A stretch of 64,000 bases of DNA from Erigeron canadensis. Taxonomy: Eukaryota > Streptophyta > Magnoliopsida > Asterales > Asteraceae. How positions within the stretch are numbered: position 1 is the first letter of the stretch; the number at the start of each line of letters is the position of its first letter. This document shows, piece after piece, positions 35,309 through 46,553 of the stretch. The stretch lies in contig NC_057768.1 of assembly GCF_010389155.1 (NCBI RefSeq), positions 12,460,501 through 12,524,500 on the forward strand, in the 5' to 3' direction. The position numbers were made by a program, and so were the translations under genes. A model generated the notes under the pieces. It was given only the letters and a program-made list of their open reading frames with translations, ran no database searches and was not told the origin of the DNA.

Positions 35309-37082
35309 AGGTCAATAGGAAAAAGCTGGGTTAATTTTGGGAGATTTTTTAACTTTTGCTTGTTTGTCCTTATAGTTTATTTACTTTGTCATATAGATTT
35401 AATCATATTTAGTAAGTAACTGAACTAGAATTCCTTTGGTAAAATTTTTAATTTGTGAAAAGTGTTTTGAATGGATTGATTAGATGACTAGCACACTTAT
35501 ATCCCAAAACACCAAATATGTGAGATTCTTGATTCATTTATAGATATGCTAGGTGTTACGGTTTTGGTTTAGTTGCCTTGTAAATTTGTCCCTCTCATAG
35601 ACTTTTGGATTTATCCGGAAGTAAGAGTCTCTTTTAGAGCTTTGAACTATGACGTGCAAGTTTGAGGTTAATTTATTCCATTTCCGCATTTCTTTCTTTG
35701 ATATGAGTGTGCCGGTGATTGCGTTGATTTTAGAACTTGTCTTAGTTGATCGTCCCGTAGTTTGCTAGATGATAAAGAGGTAAATTTAGGATTAAACCCT
35801 AGTTCTTTGTTTATTCACCCTTTGTTATGTCATTATTGTTAAACCATGTTTGTGTGCATGTGTTTTAGTAGCTAATCACATCGGTTAGTGAATTTCCTTT
35901 GTTTAAACCCGTGTTGGACTCATTTTTAGTGCAAGAAACTTTTAGATAACCAGTCGTGCCTCACCTTTTCGTTTGTGTTAAATCCACTTAAATATGTAAC
36001 CTATTCTCGCCATACCGATAGTCGAAATCCTTAGTTGATCATTAGTTACCTATGCTAGTTGGATGATTTGGGGTTGTCTTGGTTGTGTTGGGTTGGTAGA
36101 TTTCCTTTTGATGGGGTGGATCGATTCATCATAATTATGGAGAAGTCTAGATTGTTCTAATTAGTATTAGTTATGATTTGTCAACAAATTTCAAAGTTGT
36201 AAAAAGGGGGTACCAATTAGACAGGGTAAAAGTAGTTCATTAAAAAGAAAAGAGAATGAAAAGAATGACAAACAGAAAAAAAGAGAAAAAGAAGAACTTG
36301 GACTGTCATTTGGTATTTCCCTCATCTTTGGCAAATCAATGTAGAGTTGGAACAAAATTTTAAACCAACAAAGTGTTCTTTGATTGATTATAATCTTCAT
36401 TTGAAGTTGGCAATGTTTGTTTAAAGTCAATATGGGTAAGATTCGGTGGTTTGAAGTCGTTTGAAGGTAATACACCACAATGGTGTCGGTATTTATCGGT
36501 CTATTGGGGGAGTAGAGTCAGGAGAACGTCTTTTAGGTTATGGTTAGATGGCAACTAGTGATATGGATTGTGTGGGATTAGACTATATGTAAAACTTTGT
36601 TAATTGTTGTGTTATTTCCTTTTAACACCAATTATATCCCAAATTTCCATACACATTGTTAATGACCTTTGTAAGCCTTCAGATTTGTATGTTACAACCG
36701 TTTAATTACCTCTTTTGATAGACGTTATATGGTGCCTAGCACCAATGCGACGTAGGGACGATTCTATTACAAGCCTATGGTTAAAATAAATGCATCACGA
36801 CTAGGCTTCGAGTGATTGATATAATATTTCAACCCCAATAGTTTGTTAGTTGGAGAAAGTTAGTTGAGATGTTTTTCTTTCATTTGATTAAAGTGCTTAG
36901 TCGTATTCTCGAGGCTTGTATATCATTCAAATATTGTCAAACATTTCGATTTTTCATTTAAGATTAAAACTGCTTAACTATTCTAATGGTTTTGCTTCTT
37001 TTTGGATTATTGTCATATTTTACAATCGAGAACTAAGGGAATGAATGTTTTGAAATCTGGATTTGCTTGAGGACAAGCAAGG
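34761..37082 (+). other. Non-coding internal region of Gypsy-2
   Basis: No convincing gene. It begins with GCGCTTTCGGGAGGCAACCC at 34803, followed by A/T-rich low complexity (34880-35080). On the minus strand a 95-codon ORF at 36191-36478 lacks any recognisable domain. Confidence 0.6.
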
Positions 37083-37099
37083 CTTAAGTATGGGGAGAT
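37083..37099 (+). other. Polypurine tract of Gypsy-2
   Basis: CTTAAGTATGGGGAGAT precedes the 3' LTR start TGATATGTCC, after CTTGAGGACAAGCAA. Confidence 0.8.
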
Positions 37100-37100
37100 T

Positions 37101-38375
37101 TGATATGTCCATTTATATGCATATTTCCATATCGTTTCTAAGTCGTTTTAAGCTTAATTATGTGCAAACTATATGTATATTCGATGCTTTGATGGTATTG
37201 TTAGTGATTTCAGGCTTAGAACAGGTACATGGGTTAGAAATAGCATTTGGAAGGTTAAAAGATGCATTAGGATGATTCTTGGACGAGTACGAGTGAAGAC
37301 GAGTTGAAAAATACAAGTTTTGCGAAATCTGGAAGCATATGCGGCACATGGATGTGGTGTGGGCCGCACAGAAAAGTGTGATTTTGGACAGGGAATTTGG
37401 CAATTGTGCCTGTGCGGCGCACAGGAGAGGCGTGCGGCGCATAACGGGTATGGAAAGTCTGAAACATGGAAATCTTTGGTTTTGTGCGGCGCATAGAGGC
37501 TACGTGCGGCGTATAAAATAGGTCGGCTGAAGGGTTTTTGATTTTTCACTATAAATACAAGACCATAACCCTCCCATTCGATATACAATCACCTCTAGTC
37601 GATTTTAGGGTTCTTTGGGGCTATTCTCAACAGTTTTTTCGTCCATCAAGGTCTAAGGATTGTTCGCGAGCTTCAAGGCATTCGGTTGTCGATTTTCTTA
37701 GCGTTTACTTGTTTTCTACACATTGGTACAATATGTTCTTCTATATTTTTACTCTTTGTACTTTGTTTATGATTATGAGTAGCTAAATAATTCGTCATCC
37801 ACTGAGATGAAGTGACACATTGAATAATGGTTGCATAATCTTTTGAATTCAATTGTTATCTAAATAACCAAAACAATTAGTTGACTAGGAAAGTTATAAA
37901 AGGCATCTTGGGGTACCGGTTTTAGTAATGGAACTAGTTAATTAAGGGAATTGAATAAAGTAACGAACTTGACGGGTACGGGGTGATTCTTTGTTTAGTT
38001 CTCGGTTATAAATCAACATATTTGAATTGGTTCTTCAATTATATGCAACCTAAATAATGTTTATCATGGAGTCGAAGTGGATGATCTTCTCATCCTATTT
38101 GATTTAAAACAATTTTCTTTTCGATAAATTCTTAGGAATTTATAACTCTTTCAATTAACTAACTTTTAATATAAAAACCAAGATGACGTGGTGTATTTAA
38201 AAAACCAACTCTTTTTAACTACTTAAAACTCGCTAGCTCTTTGTAGTCTCTGTGGAACGAACCTTTACTTACCTTAATCTATATTGCATACGAACGGGTC
38301 CACTGCCCGATTGTGTGTGATATTCGATTCGAAGTATTTTTAAGGAATTCAATTTAACTAGATTTTCACACATCA
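37101..38375 (+). mobile_element. 3' LTR of Gypsy-2 (1275 bp)
   Basis: Matches the 5' LTR except for the reciprocal deletions. It has a TATAAATA box at 37550-37557. GTGCGGCGCA words recur at about 37410, 37431, 37481 and 37503. A short deletion joins GAATTCAA to TTGTTATCT near 37852. Confidence 0.93.
37550..37557 (+). promoter_or_regulatory. TATA box of Gypsy-2, present only in the 3' LTR
   Basis: TATAAATA in the context TTTTTCACTATAAATACAAG. The 5' LTR lacks this segment. Confidence 0.65.
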
Positions 38376-38380
38376 ACAAA
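38376..38380. repeat. Target-site duplication ACAAA of Gypsy-2 (right)
   Basis: Matches 31985-31989. Confidence 0.9.
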
Positions 38381-39949
38381 CTTCATCAATGCATCAATAT
38401 TGATAAAATATCATAAATATGCAAAACAACCAAAATCTTAACCTAGCGATTAAAAATCTAAGGCAAGTCGAATCTTTGTCAAGCATACTTATCAACAAAA
38501 AAACAATTGAAATTTCAAAAAAAATTACTTGAAACACATTCAAAAATAGTTTGACTTTTCAATTTACAAGAATCATTTAATTTTCTAACCTTAAACAACT
38601 TATGTCTATATTAGAAAATCCATCTTTTAAACATTTATACCGTAAGCAGCAAGACTTATATAATTCACTAAGAATTATAACTTTTAATGCTTATCAAATC
38701 TCTCGTGCAATAAGAACTGGTTTGACACACAAACTGACACTTATTACAAAAATCAAAATCAAAATCAAAATAAATAAAAATTAAAAAAAAAAAAACTAAA
38801 ACAAAATAAAAACTAAACTACTTTATTTGTTTATAAGAAAACTTAAGTTTCTGCAGATTAGATCAGATTAGCATTTACATAAGCCTACGGGTGAGAAACA
38901 ATTCTCTTATTATTAGTTATGAACAGTGACCCAACAACGATTACCGACATATTTGTCCTCTTAAACACTCGGTACTTCCAATTTCCTTTGGGTTGTGACA
39001 CTTTCGTATTACTTTAGCCAAGGATAGTCACCATGTAACCTAGTAAGTTACTCATGCCACATTAATTATTTGCGAACTTATGTGACCCACATTCAGATAT
39101 ACTCCCATAATCGACACAAGCACTAAGATAACAAATATTCAATATATATCCAAAAACTTCTTTAAACAAACCATGAGACACTTTTTAAGATTAAATATTA
39201 ATTGAATTTAGTATCTTGCGACTTTAATCTTTATTTGTTCTTTCATTTCATTACATTTGGAAACCCGTGATTTTCGATGAGACCCGTGTAACGAACTTTC
39301 TGACAACCTATCCCAAGTTGGAAGCTTTAGGTAGGCTAGGTATACGAAGACACCCCGAGGACATACTTGTTCGAATCTCAAAGACCACATTAGCCCCTTA
39401 ATTTATATTCATTTCATTTGCATTAACATAATAATAATATCACATTATAACTAAATTAACTTTCATGCTCATGACTTGTAGAAACTTTTGTATATATACT
39501 GAATAAATCCTATAGTAATGCTAGATCTTTCATAGAATTTAAGAACCAGATCAATTCATTTCTGAAAAGCAAGCATTCTCAGCCATATATCTGAATATGT
39601 TTCCCACAAGAACATTATATAAATTAAGTTCAGATTTAAGGAAACCTTGCTACTTTGTGCCTACCAATATATCCTATATTGTAATCACTGAACTAAACAG
39701 TTATATTACGATTAAGCAGGCTTAAAAGCTAAAGCATCCTCACTTCTAATCATCTGACAGCATTAACTTAAATCTCTTCATATTTTTGTCATTTTCTGAT
39801 TTTTCACATTTTTACGGTTTTTATGACACTAAGAACTCTTTTTGTATTTTTACGAATCTAGCTATTTACAGACACAAACTTACAAAATTAGTTCTTTGAG
39901 AGATTTAATATGAATCAGCATTCTTCATCCCATTGAGAAGAATTAACTT
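38381..39949 (-). other. Non-coding spacer of Copia-4 (part 2)
   Basis: AT-rich DNA between RNase H and the Gypsy-2 insertion. Poly-A/T runs occur near 38785 and 38520. No gene or tRNA seen. Directly below 39950 the coding-like KLILLNGMKNADS follows the RNase H stop, so pol may have ended a few residues later originally. Confidence 0.6.
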
Positions 39950-42900
39950 TTAAAATCGAGCCTTATCAAATGCTTTGGTATACAAATCGGCTAAATTATC
40001 ATCAGTTATAACCTTTTCCAAATGAATTAACTTCTTTTTGGCACAATCACGCAAGAAATGATGTCTAATATCAATATGCTTAGTGACCTTATGCATGACA
40101 GGATTATTTGTAATGTTTATAGCTGACTTATTGTCTACTCTAATAGGAGTATCAAGAAAATCCATACCATAGTCACGAAGTTGTTGCTGAATCCATAATA
40201 CCTGGGAACAACAACTACCAACAGCCATATACTCTGCCTCACATGAAGACTGAGCAACACATGTCTGCTTCTTGCACTGCCACGATACTAATCTTCCTCC
40301 TAACAACTGACAACCTCCAGTCGTAGACTTTCTGTCATTGTTACAACCGCCAAAGTCCGAATCAGTATATGCAACAAAATCAAACGTTCCTCCCATAGGA
40401 TACCATAGACCAAGCCCTTGGTTTCCCTTAAGATAACGTAGAATACGTTTTGCTGCAACCAAATGTGACTCTTTCGGACTAGCTTGAAATCTAGTGCAAA
40501 GACAAACAGCGAACATAATATCTGGACGCGAAGCAGTCAGATACATCAATGAGCCAATAATAGCACGATAATAAGTTGCATCCACAAGTTCATCTTTCGG
40601 ATCAAGAACTCCTAAACCATGATTTTGCTGAATAGGAGTACCATATGTTTTAGACTCTAACATTTGAAACCACTCCAAGATGTCATCGACATACTTAGAC
40701 TGGTGAATAAAAAATCCATCTTTTCTTTGATCAACTTGCAGTCCGAGGAAAAATTGAAGTTCCCCCATAGCACTCATTTCAAATTCATTTTTCATGCTCA
40801 TTTCAAACTCTTTGCACATCTTTATATTAGATGAACCAAAAATGATATCATCCACGTAAACTTGTACAATTAGATAATCTCGCTTCTTCCACTGGATAAA
40901 CAATGTGCTGTCTATCGATCCTCTTGTAAAACCATTTGTCAACAAATGCGTCGAAAACTTTTCATACCACACTCTGGGTGCTTGATGCAATCCATAAAGA
41001 GCCTTATCCAGTCGATATGCTCTTCTTGGATAGTTCGGATCTTCAAACCCCAGTGGTTGGTGAACACATACTTCTTCTTTAACTTCACCGTATAAGAAGG
41101 CACTTTTAACGTCTAACTGATACACCTTTATACCTTTGAAACTTGCATAGGCTAAAAATAACCTTATAGCCTCAATCCTAGCAACTGGTGCAAAAGTTTT
41201 GTTATAGTCATATCCTTCTCGTTGTGCAAACCCCTAAACAACCAAACTTGCTTTATTTCTAGTAACAATCCCTTTGTCATCTCGTTTGCTATATACCTAA
41301 CGAGTTCCAATCGGTTCTTTACCTCTAGGCACATATACTAACTCCCAAACTCCAAGTTTTTCAAATTGAGCTAATTCTTCTTGCATAGCTTCAACCCAAC
41401 ATGGATCTTGAAGTGCTGTCTTAACATTCATAGGTTTTACTTGTGAAATGAAACCAGAATATAAACACTACGTTATCAATCCAGTGCTTTCACTTCACAA
41501 AACAAACTAGTTAGATCCTTATTCAACTGATTTCTAGTTCGAACAGGTTCTGTAGCATTACCAAGAATATTTTCAACCGGATGATCCTTATTAACTCGAT
41601 ATTGAGGAACCGAATCAACATTCAGACTTTCTCCTAAATTCGTTTTAATCTAAAACTCAGGAGAGCTAAAATAATCTTCCGATTTTACAGAAATAAGATC
41701 ATTATCAGGCAGTGAAACCTTTGACGGAGTAAGTGGAATAGTGTTCTCTGTTTCATTATCATCTGAATCTGGTGTCTTATTCTTGTCCTTACCACTTTCA
41801 TCAAGAACAGTAGTAGACTGAACTTTGGTTGGAGTAGTATCGACATTTCGAGTAGGCGGAGATGTAGAAGTATTATCCATGTGATCTCTCAAAATAATCA
41901 CATCATCAACTGTCTCAGGATCTGAATAAGAATCAGGACCGTGTAGTGAACTAAACACACTATTGTAATAGAAGTTTTTGCCAGTTCCAGAATGAAATGC
42001 GGGCTTATGACTGACAATCTTGACATTTGTACCCAAGTCAACTTTGCCGGTCTGTTTGTTGTAAACCCGTCGAATTGATGTTCCCGGTTTATAACCCATG
42101 AAAAATCCCTCTTCAACCTTTGGATCAAACTTTGACTGAGGTAGATACTTCAAGAAAGTACACGGTACACCAAATGGTTTAACATTCTGTAAATTCGGTT
42201 TCTTCTTATGTAGAAGCTCATAACATGTCTTATTATGACGCTTAACTACAGTAACCCTATTTAAAATATGACAAGCTGTATTCACTGCCTCCCCCCAAAA
42301 CATAGTAGGAAGCCCTGAATCTGCAAGCATAGTTCTGGCTGTCTCGATTAGAGTCCTACTCTTTCTTTCAACAACTTCATTCTGTTGTGGTTCATACAGA
42401 GAACTGTATTGAAGTTGGATTCCCTTTGACAAACAAAAGACATCCATCACATTATTCTTGAATTCAGTTCCGTTTTCACTCCTGATTCTCTTAACACGAA
42501 CTCCATAAATTTTTTCAGTTTTGACAAAGAATTTTATCAAAATCTGCGGAGTTTCATCTTTCGATTTAAGAAAGAATACCCATGAGAATCTCGAGTAATC
42601 ATCAGTAACCACCAAATAGTAGTACATCCCACCGATACTTCTTACATTTACTGGACCAAATAAATCCATGTGAAGTAACACGAAAGGATTGGCACTAAAG
42701 TTTTCTTGCTTCGGTTTATGTGCAGACTTTTGTTGTTTACCTTTCAGATAAGGTACATATTTGTCTTCCATTCCAAACCGTTTCATGGGAACGCCTTCAA
42801 CCAAACCATGTTTGACAATGTCATTCATCTTTTGGAAATAAATATGTCCCATTCTTCTATGCCATAACAAAGATTCAGATTCGTTTGCTTTCGTTAATAA

Positions 42901-43329
42901 GCAAACAAACTCCTTAGGATCATCAACACCTAATACAAGGCCATAGATGTCTCTCTTCCTAGGAGCTTTTAGCAGGATCCAGTCTTCAGGAATAACATAT
43001 CCTGGTTTCAATATAAGTGCTTCTTTCTCAGTAAAATGGACGTTGTTTCCCTTGTCACAAATCTGAGAAACACTTAATAAATTATGTGCTAACTGTTCCA
43101 CATAATTGACTTTCTCCAGCGTAATCTTCCCATTGACAACATCACCTTGGCCCGAGATGTTGCCGCCCTTGGGACCTGCGAAACTAACGTAAGAACCATT
43201 TAAATCTTCATAGTTGGAAAAAACATGCTTGTCCCCTGTCATGTGCCGAGAGCATCCACTGTCAAAATACCAAAGACTGATAGCCTTCCTTGGTTCACCC
43301 TTTTGATCTGCAGCCTTGCACTCTGCCAT
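39950..43329 (-). pseudogene. Copia-4 pol: protease, integrase, RT, RNase H
   Basis: Protease motif WYFDSGCSRHMTG; GAG-pre-integrase LLWHRRMGHIYFQKMNDIVK; integrase HMDLFGPV, then RIRSENGTEF and VVERKSRTLIETART. The second catalytic Asp (RSDNG in active copies) is Glu here. The RT start is readable near 41430-41126 with two stops (GTR*VYSK, VV*GFAQREGYDYNK), then MYQLDVKSAFLYGEV, LDKALYGLHQAPR, catalytic YVDDIIFGS and YRAIIGSLMYLTASRPDIMF. RNase H has AYTDSDFGGC, SSCEAEYMA and RVDNKSAI and ends KAFDKARF. The stretch 43330-43800 is the gag-pol linker in broken frames. The enzymes would copy element RNA and integrate the cDNA; this copy cannot. Confidence 0.95.
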
Positions 43330-43804
43330 TTATGCAACAAAGTCTTCAGTTGTCATACCTTCAGGTATCACGAAGTTCTTCATTTGTTCTTCGATGCTCT
43401 TCTTAGAAATGTCATCAGCAGGAATCGATGACTCTTCTTTTTCTTCAGATTCTTTCACTGCTATCATCGGTTCACTCTCAGATCTTACAGTCTCAGCAAC
43501 ATATCGTACATTCTGCTTAACTACCTCAGATGCATTTTCTTCACTTGAGTATACAACATAATCTATTGTAGCAACTACCTTATCATAGACTTCTACCATG
43601 TAAGCATGATTCGAAGTATCATCAGATTGTGGGGATAAGTACCATCCGGATTTTGAACAACAACGGCCTTTGACTCCAAAATTGGTGACGAAACTGGCTG
43701 TTGTGGTGTAGCAGAAAATGCAATCATTGCTTGAGATTACTTGGAGTAACACCACCTTGATTGTAATTTTGACGACCAACTGTAGTATTGTCAATCCTCT
43801 TAGG

Positions 43805-45021
43805 TCATTGACACTCTCTTGCAAAGTGACCGAATCTATCGCAATTGAAACATTTCACCCTTGATTTGTCAAAGCCTTTGGAGCCATTACCTATAGGTTT
43901 CCCAGTTCTCTGAGTGAATCTTCTGACCTTAATAGTGAGTATAGCCAGCTGCCATTGTAGATCCATTTCTTCCAGATCATCAGAATCTATTTGATTGTAA
44001 TCCTCATCAATCACTGCAGGATCAGTAACCTTTCCACCAATAAAAGCTTCATGAGCATTACAGAAAGCTGAGTAAATACTCATTCTACCTTCTACCAAAC
44101 TCATACTCATTGGCATAGAGTGAAAAGATTGAACATTGCTTTTGACATTCATATTTGTATTGTCATAAGCAACATATCCAGCAAGATCTTCAGCACTACT
44201 ATTGGTGTCACTTCAGAACCACTTAGAAATGCATTATTTCCGGAACTAGAACTTGCTAAATGAACAGGCTTAGCATGATACAAAGATGGATCTTGAGTAA
44301 AATCTGAGTGAGTATCTTTAATTCTTCTCTTCATGTCTCTGTTCTTCAGTTTGGAAACTACCTTTTCAAAGTCTCATGTACTGTATTCTTGATCATCATG
44401 AAGTTGATGAACATAATCAGTCCAAGACTTAGGTAACGAGTCCAAAAACTTATCAACTAGCTCAGTAGTAGGATATACAACCTCAAAATATGATAACTCA
44501 GTTGTCAAATGACTGAATCGAGTGATGATCTCATCAAGAGATTCTCCTTTCAGTTTATTGAATGCTTCATATTGACGCTTCAGTAGTTTGATACAATTTT
44601 TCTTCAATGTTGCATTACCCTCGCAATATCTTTCGAGAGCATCCCATAAGTCCTTTCAAGTAGTATACTTCTTGAACAAGTGTATACTATCTTGAGGTAT
44701 AGCCATAGTAAGAGTGGACAAGGCCTTTCCCTCAACAATGTATCTCTTCCTTTCTTCAGCTGGCATATCAGCATAAGCATATCTACCAATCATACCATTT
44801 TTCTCATACGAAGGCCAATCAAAACCTTGAGTTATCACCACCCACATTTCCATATTAGTGAGACGAATGTAGTCTTCAAAACGTCTCTTCCACATCTAAT
44901 AGTTTTCCATACGAAACAACTTTGGAGGTGTGTTTCCACGACCAACCTCATGATCATGCATGATCATCTGGCTGATGAGTAGGGAATTAGGAGAGTTTGC
45001 GGCAGCCGGTACGGTTGTCAT
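43805..45021 (-). pseudogene. Copia-4 gag, broken
   Basis: The ATG at 45021 opens MTTVPAAANSPNSLLISQMI and ...KLFRMENY, a TAG at 44896-44898, then MWKRRFEDYIRLTNMEMWVV, a TGA near 44656, and KDLWDALERYCEGNATLKKN. The UBN2 gag core continues with NKLKGESLDEIITRFSHLTTEL and DKFLDSLPKSW. A CCHC knuckle CFNCDRFGHFAREC lies near 43840. Further frame changes occur near 44370 and 44150. Gag forms the particle and binds RNA. Confidence 0.9.
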
Positions 45022-45377
45022 TTCGAATCTTTTAGTGAACAAATAAAACAAAACAACACTTAGTTTGTGTGCCACGAAGTACACGTGGCACGAGGTACAC
45101 GTGGCACGAAGTCAAACACGAAGTACAGAAGTCACGACCTAAGTCACGAAGGGTAGCTCGTGTTGACGTGGCACGAAGTAAAATGAGTCACACGAGACAC
45201 GAAGTCCACGAAATGACGATGGCATAAGCACTAAGCAAAACCTACTTCGTGCTGACATAAGCACAAAGTGTCACACGAAGAAGAGCACGAAAATGCAAAT
45301 TAACACGAATTTCAAAACGAATTTGCAATCAATAGCCAATCAAACGATCTTACACCTTCTGGTAATCAACCTTAGGG
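45022..45377 (-). repeat. Copia-4 leader with dense CACGAAG / CACGTG words
   Basis: Between PBS and gag the sequence repeats CACGAAGT, TACACGTGGCACGA (45079 and 45094) and imperfect palindromes such as CTCGTGTTGACGTGGCACGA (45153) and TTCGTGCTGACATAAGCACAA (45244). This is the same palindrome family as in the Copia-1 leader, but irregularly spaced. Confidence 0.7.
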
Positions 45378-45389
45378 CTCTGATACCAC
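45378..45389 (-). other. Primer binding site of Copia-4
   Basis: Minus strand TGGTATCAGAGC, one to two bases inside the 5' LTR. Confidence 0.9.
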
Positions 45390-45390
45390 T

Positions 45391-46063
45391 TGTAGGGCCC
45401 TATGGTTGCACGGATCGTAATAAGACGTGATTCATTATGTCAAGAGTGCGGAATCCTCTTGAGATAACTAGATTGCTATTGCCTTTTGCTGATTAATGAG
45501 TAATTAATCAACCCAAGGAGATGCACAAGGCTTGTGGTTCGTATAGGAGGTCACACGAAGGAACAATTAACCTTAATTCGTGTATATTCAAAAAGATTCA
45601 ATTAATGATTAACCTAATTTCGTAGATTAGGTTGTGTATTTATACTAATAGGTATTGGATCGTGTGGACTTCGGCCTTAATTAGATAATTAGGCCAGAAA
45701 ATAACAATAACCAATCTACCTCGTGCTGACGTCAGCACAAGGGTAATCCTTCATGCTGATGACGTCAGCACGAGGGACGTGCCTTTGGTTCTTTGTTTGG
45801 CTTCGTTTGGCTCGTACACAACATCCAATCATCGTTTAAGTGTTCTACGACACTTATAAACCTTGATTCTATGTTCTTGTACCTAGAAAACAATATATAA
45901 CACACAAACACAATACAAAACACAAACATATATAATATTGAAGTTCAAACGTAATCATTAAATATCAACACAAGTTCTTATTCAAATGATTACAAACATA
46001 GTTCCTAAACATAAACGATAATCAAATCTATGTTGCGATTGTCACAACGAATCTGCATCTACA
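45391..46063 (-). mobile_element. 5' LTR of Copia-4 (673 bp)
   Basis: Same length as the 3' LTR with scattered substitutions. TATA at 45637-45646; TGACGTCA palindromes at 45721-45740 and 45753-45772. Confidence 0.95.
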
Positions 46064-46553
46064 CGAAACAAATATCAAGCACATGAATAGTATACTACAA
46101 TGATCAAGGCGGATTCCATTTACCCATCACAAGGTTTGATATTTGAGTCCAAAGGGCAATGCAAATAATCATGAAGCATATAAATCCTTAATGCTTAAGC
46201 TTATTTCCTGAAAAACATGAAGAAAAAGTGTCAACTACGAAAACTTAGTTGGTGAGTGCATAGGTTTTTATATAAATCTTGGTATATGCCCATTTTAACA
46301 ATTAAAAAGTATATTATTGTTACATTTCGAAGTTCCCAAACCATAAGACCGACAAAATTCTCATATCAAACCATCAAGCTTTCCAAATACTATAATGTCA
46401 TTTCAAGACGTGGAAGAATCCATGGTAACTTATAAAGTTCTCATTTAGCAAAATCATTATGAGAGAAAATATCAATCGATTTATCGTATATCATACCCAA
46501 AATCATTCGGTTATCAATATTCCATTATCACCAAATTCAACAACTTTAAAGAT
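46064..46553 (-). mobile_element. 5' LTR of Gypsy-1, fragment 2
   Basis: Resumes the LTR with CGAAACAAATATCAAGC, matching 19702 onward, until the copia solo LTR at 46554. It includes the conserved hairpin at 46232-46251. Confidence 0.92.
46549..46553. repeat. Target-site duplication AAGAT of the copia solo LTR (left)
   Basis: Matches 47304-47308. The uninterrupted Gypsy-1 LTR copy reads CAAGATTCCATA. Confidence 0.92.

Larger units (their letters stand above)
31990..38375 (+). mobile_element. Gypsy-2, non-autonomous LTR element (6.4 kb), tRNA-Asp primed
   Basis: LTRs at 31990-33145 and 37101-38375 begin TGATATGTCC and end CACATCA, with ACAAA on both sides. The PBS fits tRNA-Asp, as in Athila/Tat-group gypsy elements. 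A PPT precedes the 3' LTR after the phrase CTTGAGGACAAGCAA. The internal region has one gag-like ORF and no protease, RT or integrase, so it depends on a partner for movement. Confidence 0.93.
22905..46063 (-). mobile_element. Copia-4, copia element with LTRs, gag-pol and post-pol ORF (23.2 kb with insertions)
   Basis: Two 673-bp LTRs, a minus-strand PBS and PPT, and near-identical flanks (CGACA at 22900-22904 against CGAAA at 46064-46068; the uninterrupted Gypsy-1 LTR copy reads CGAAA) define it. Order on the minus strand: 5' LTR, PBS, leader, gag, protease, integrase, RT, RNase H, spacer, post-pol ORF, PPT, 3' LTR. Two insertions lie inside (26906-30413 and 31990-38375). My rough by-eye count finds just over 20 differences between its LTRs, so it is not recent. 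Confidence 0.95.

Noticed and set aside
36191..36478. 95-codon minus-strand ORF with a hydrophobic stretch
   Set aside because: Phe/Leu/Ser-rich because it is antisense to an A/G-rich tract; no other support.
37158..37588. Overlapping minus-strand ORFs in the Gypsy-2 3' LTR, partly repeated at 32043-32421
   Set aside because: They repeat only because the LTR repeats; no domains and low complexity (RRT, CAAH words).
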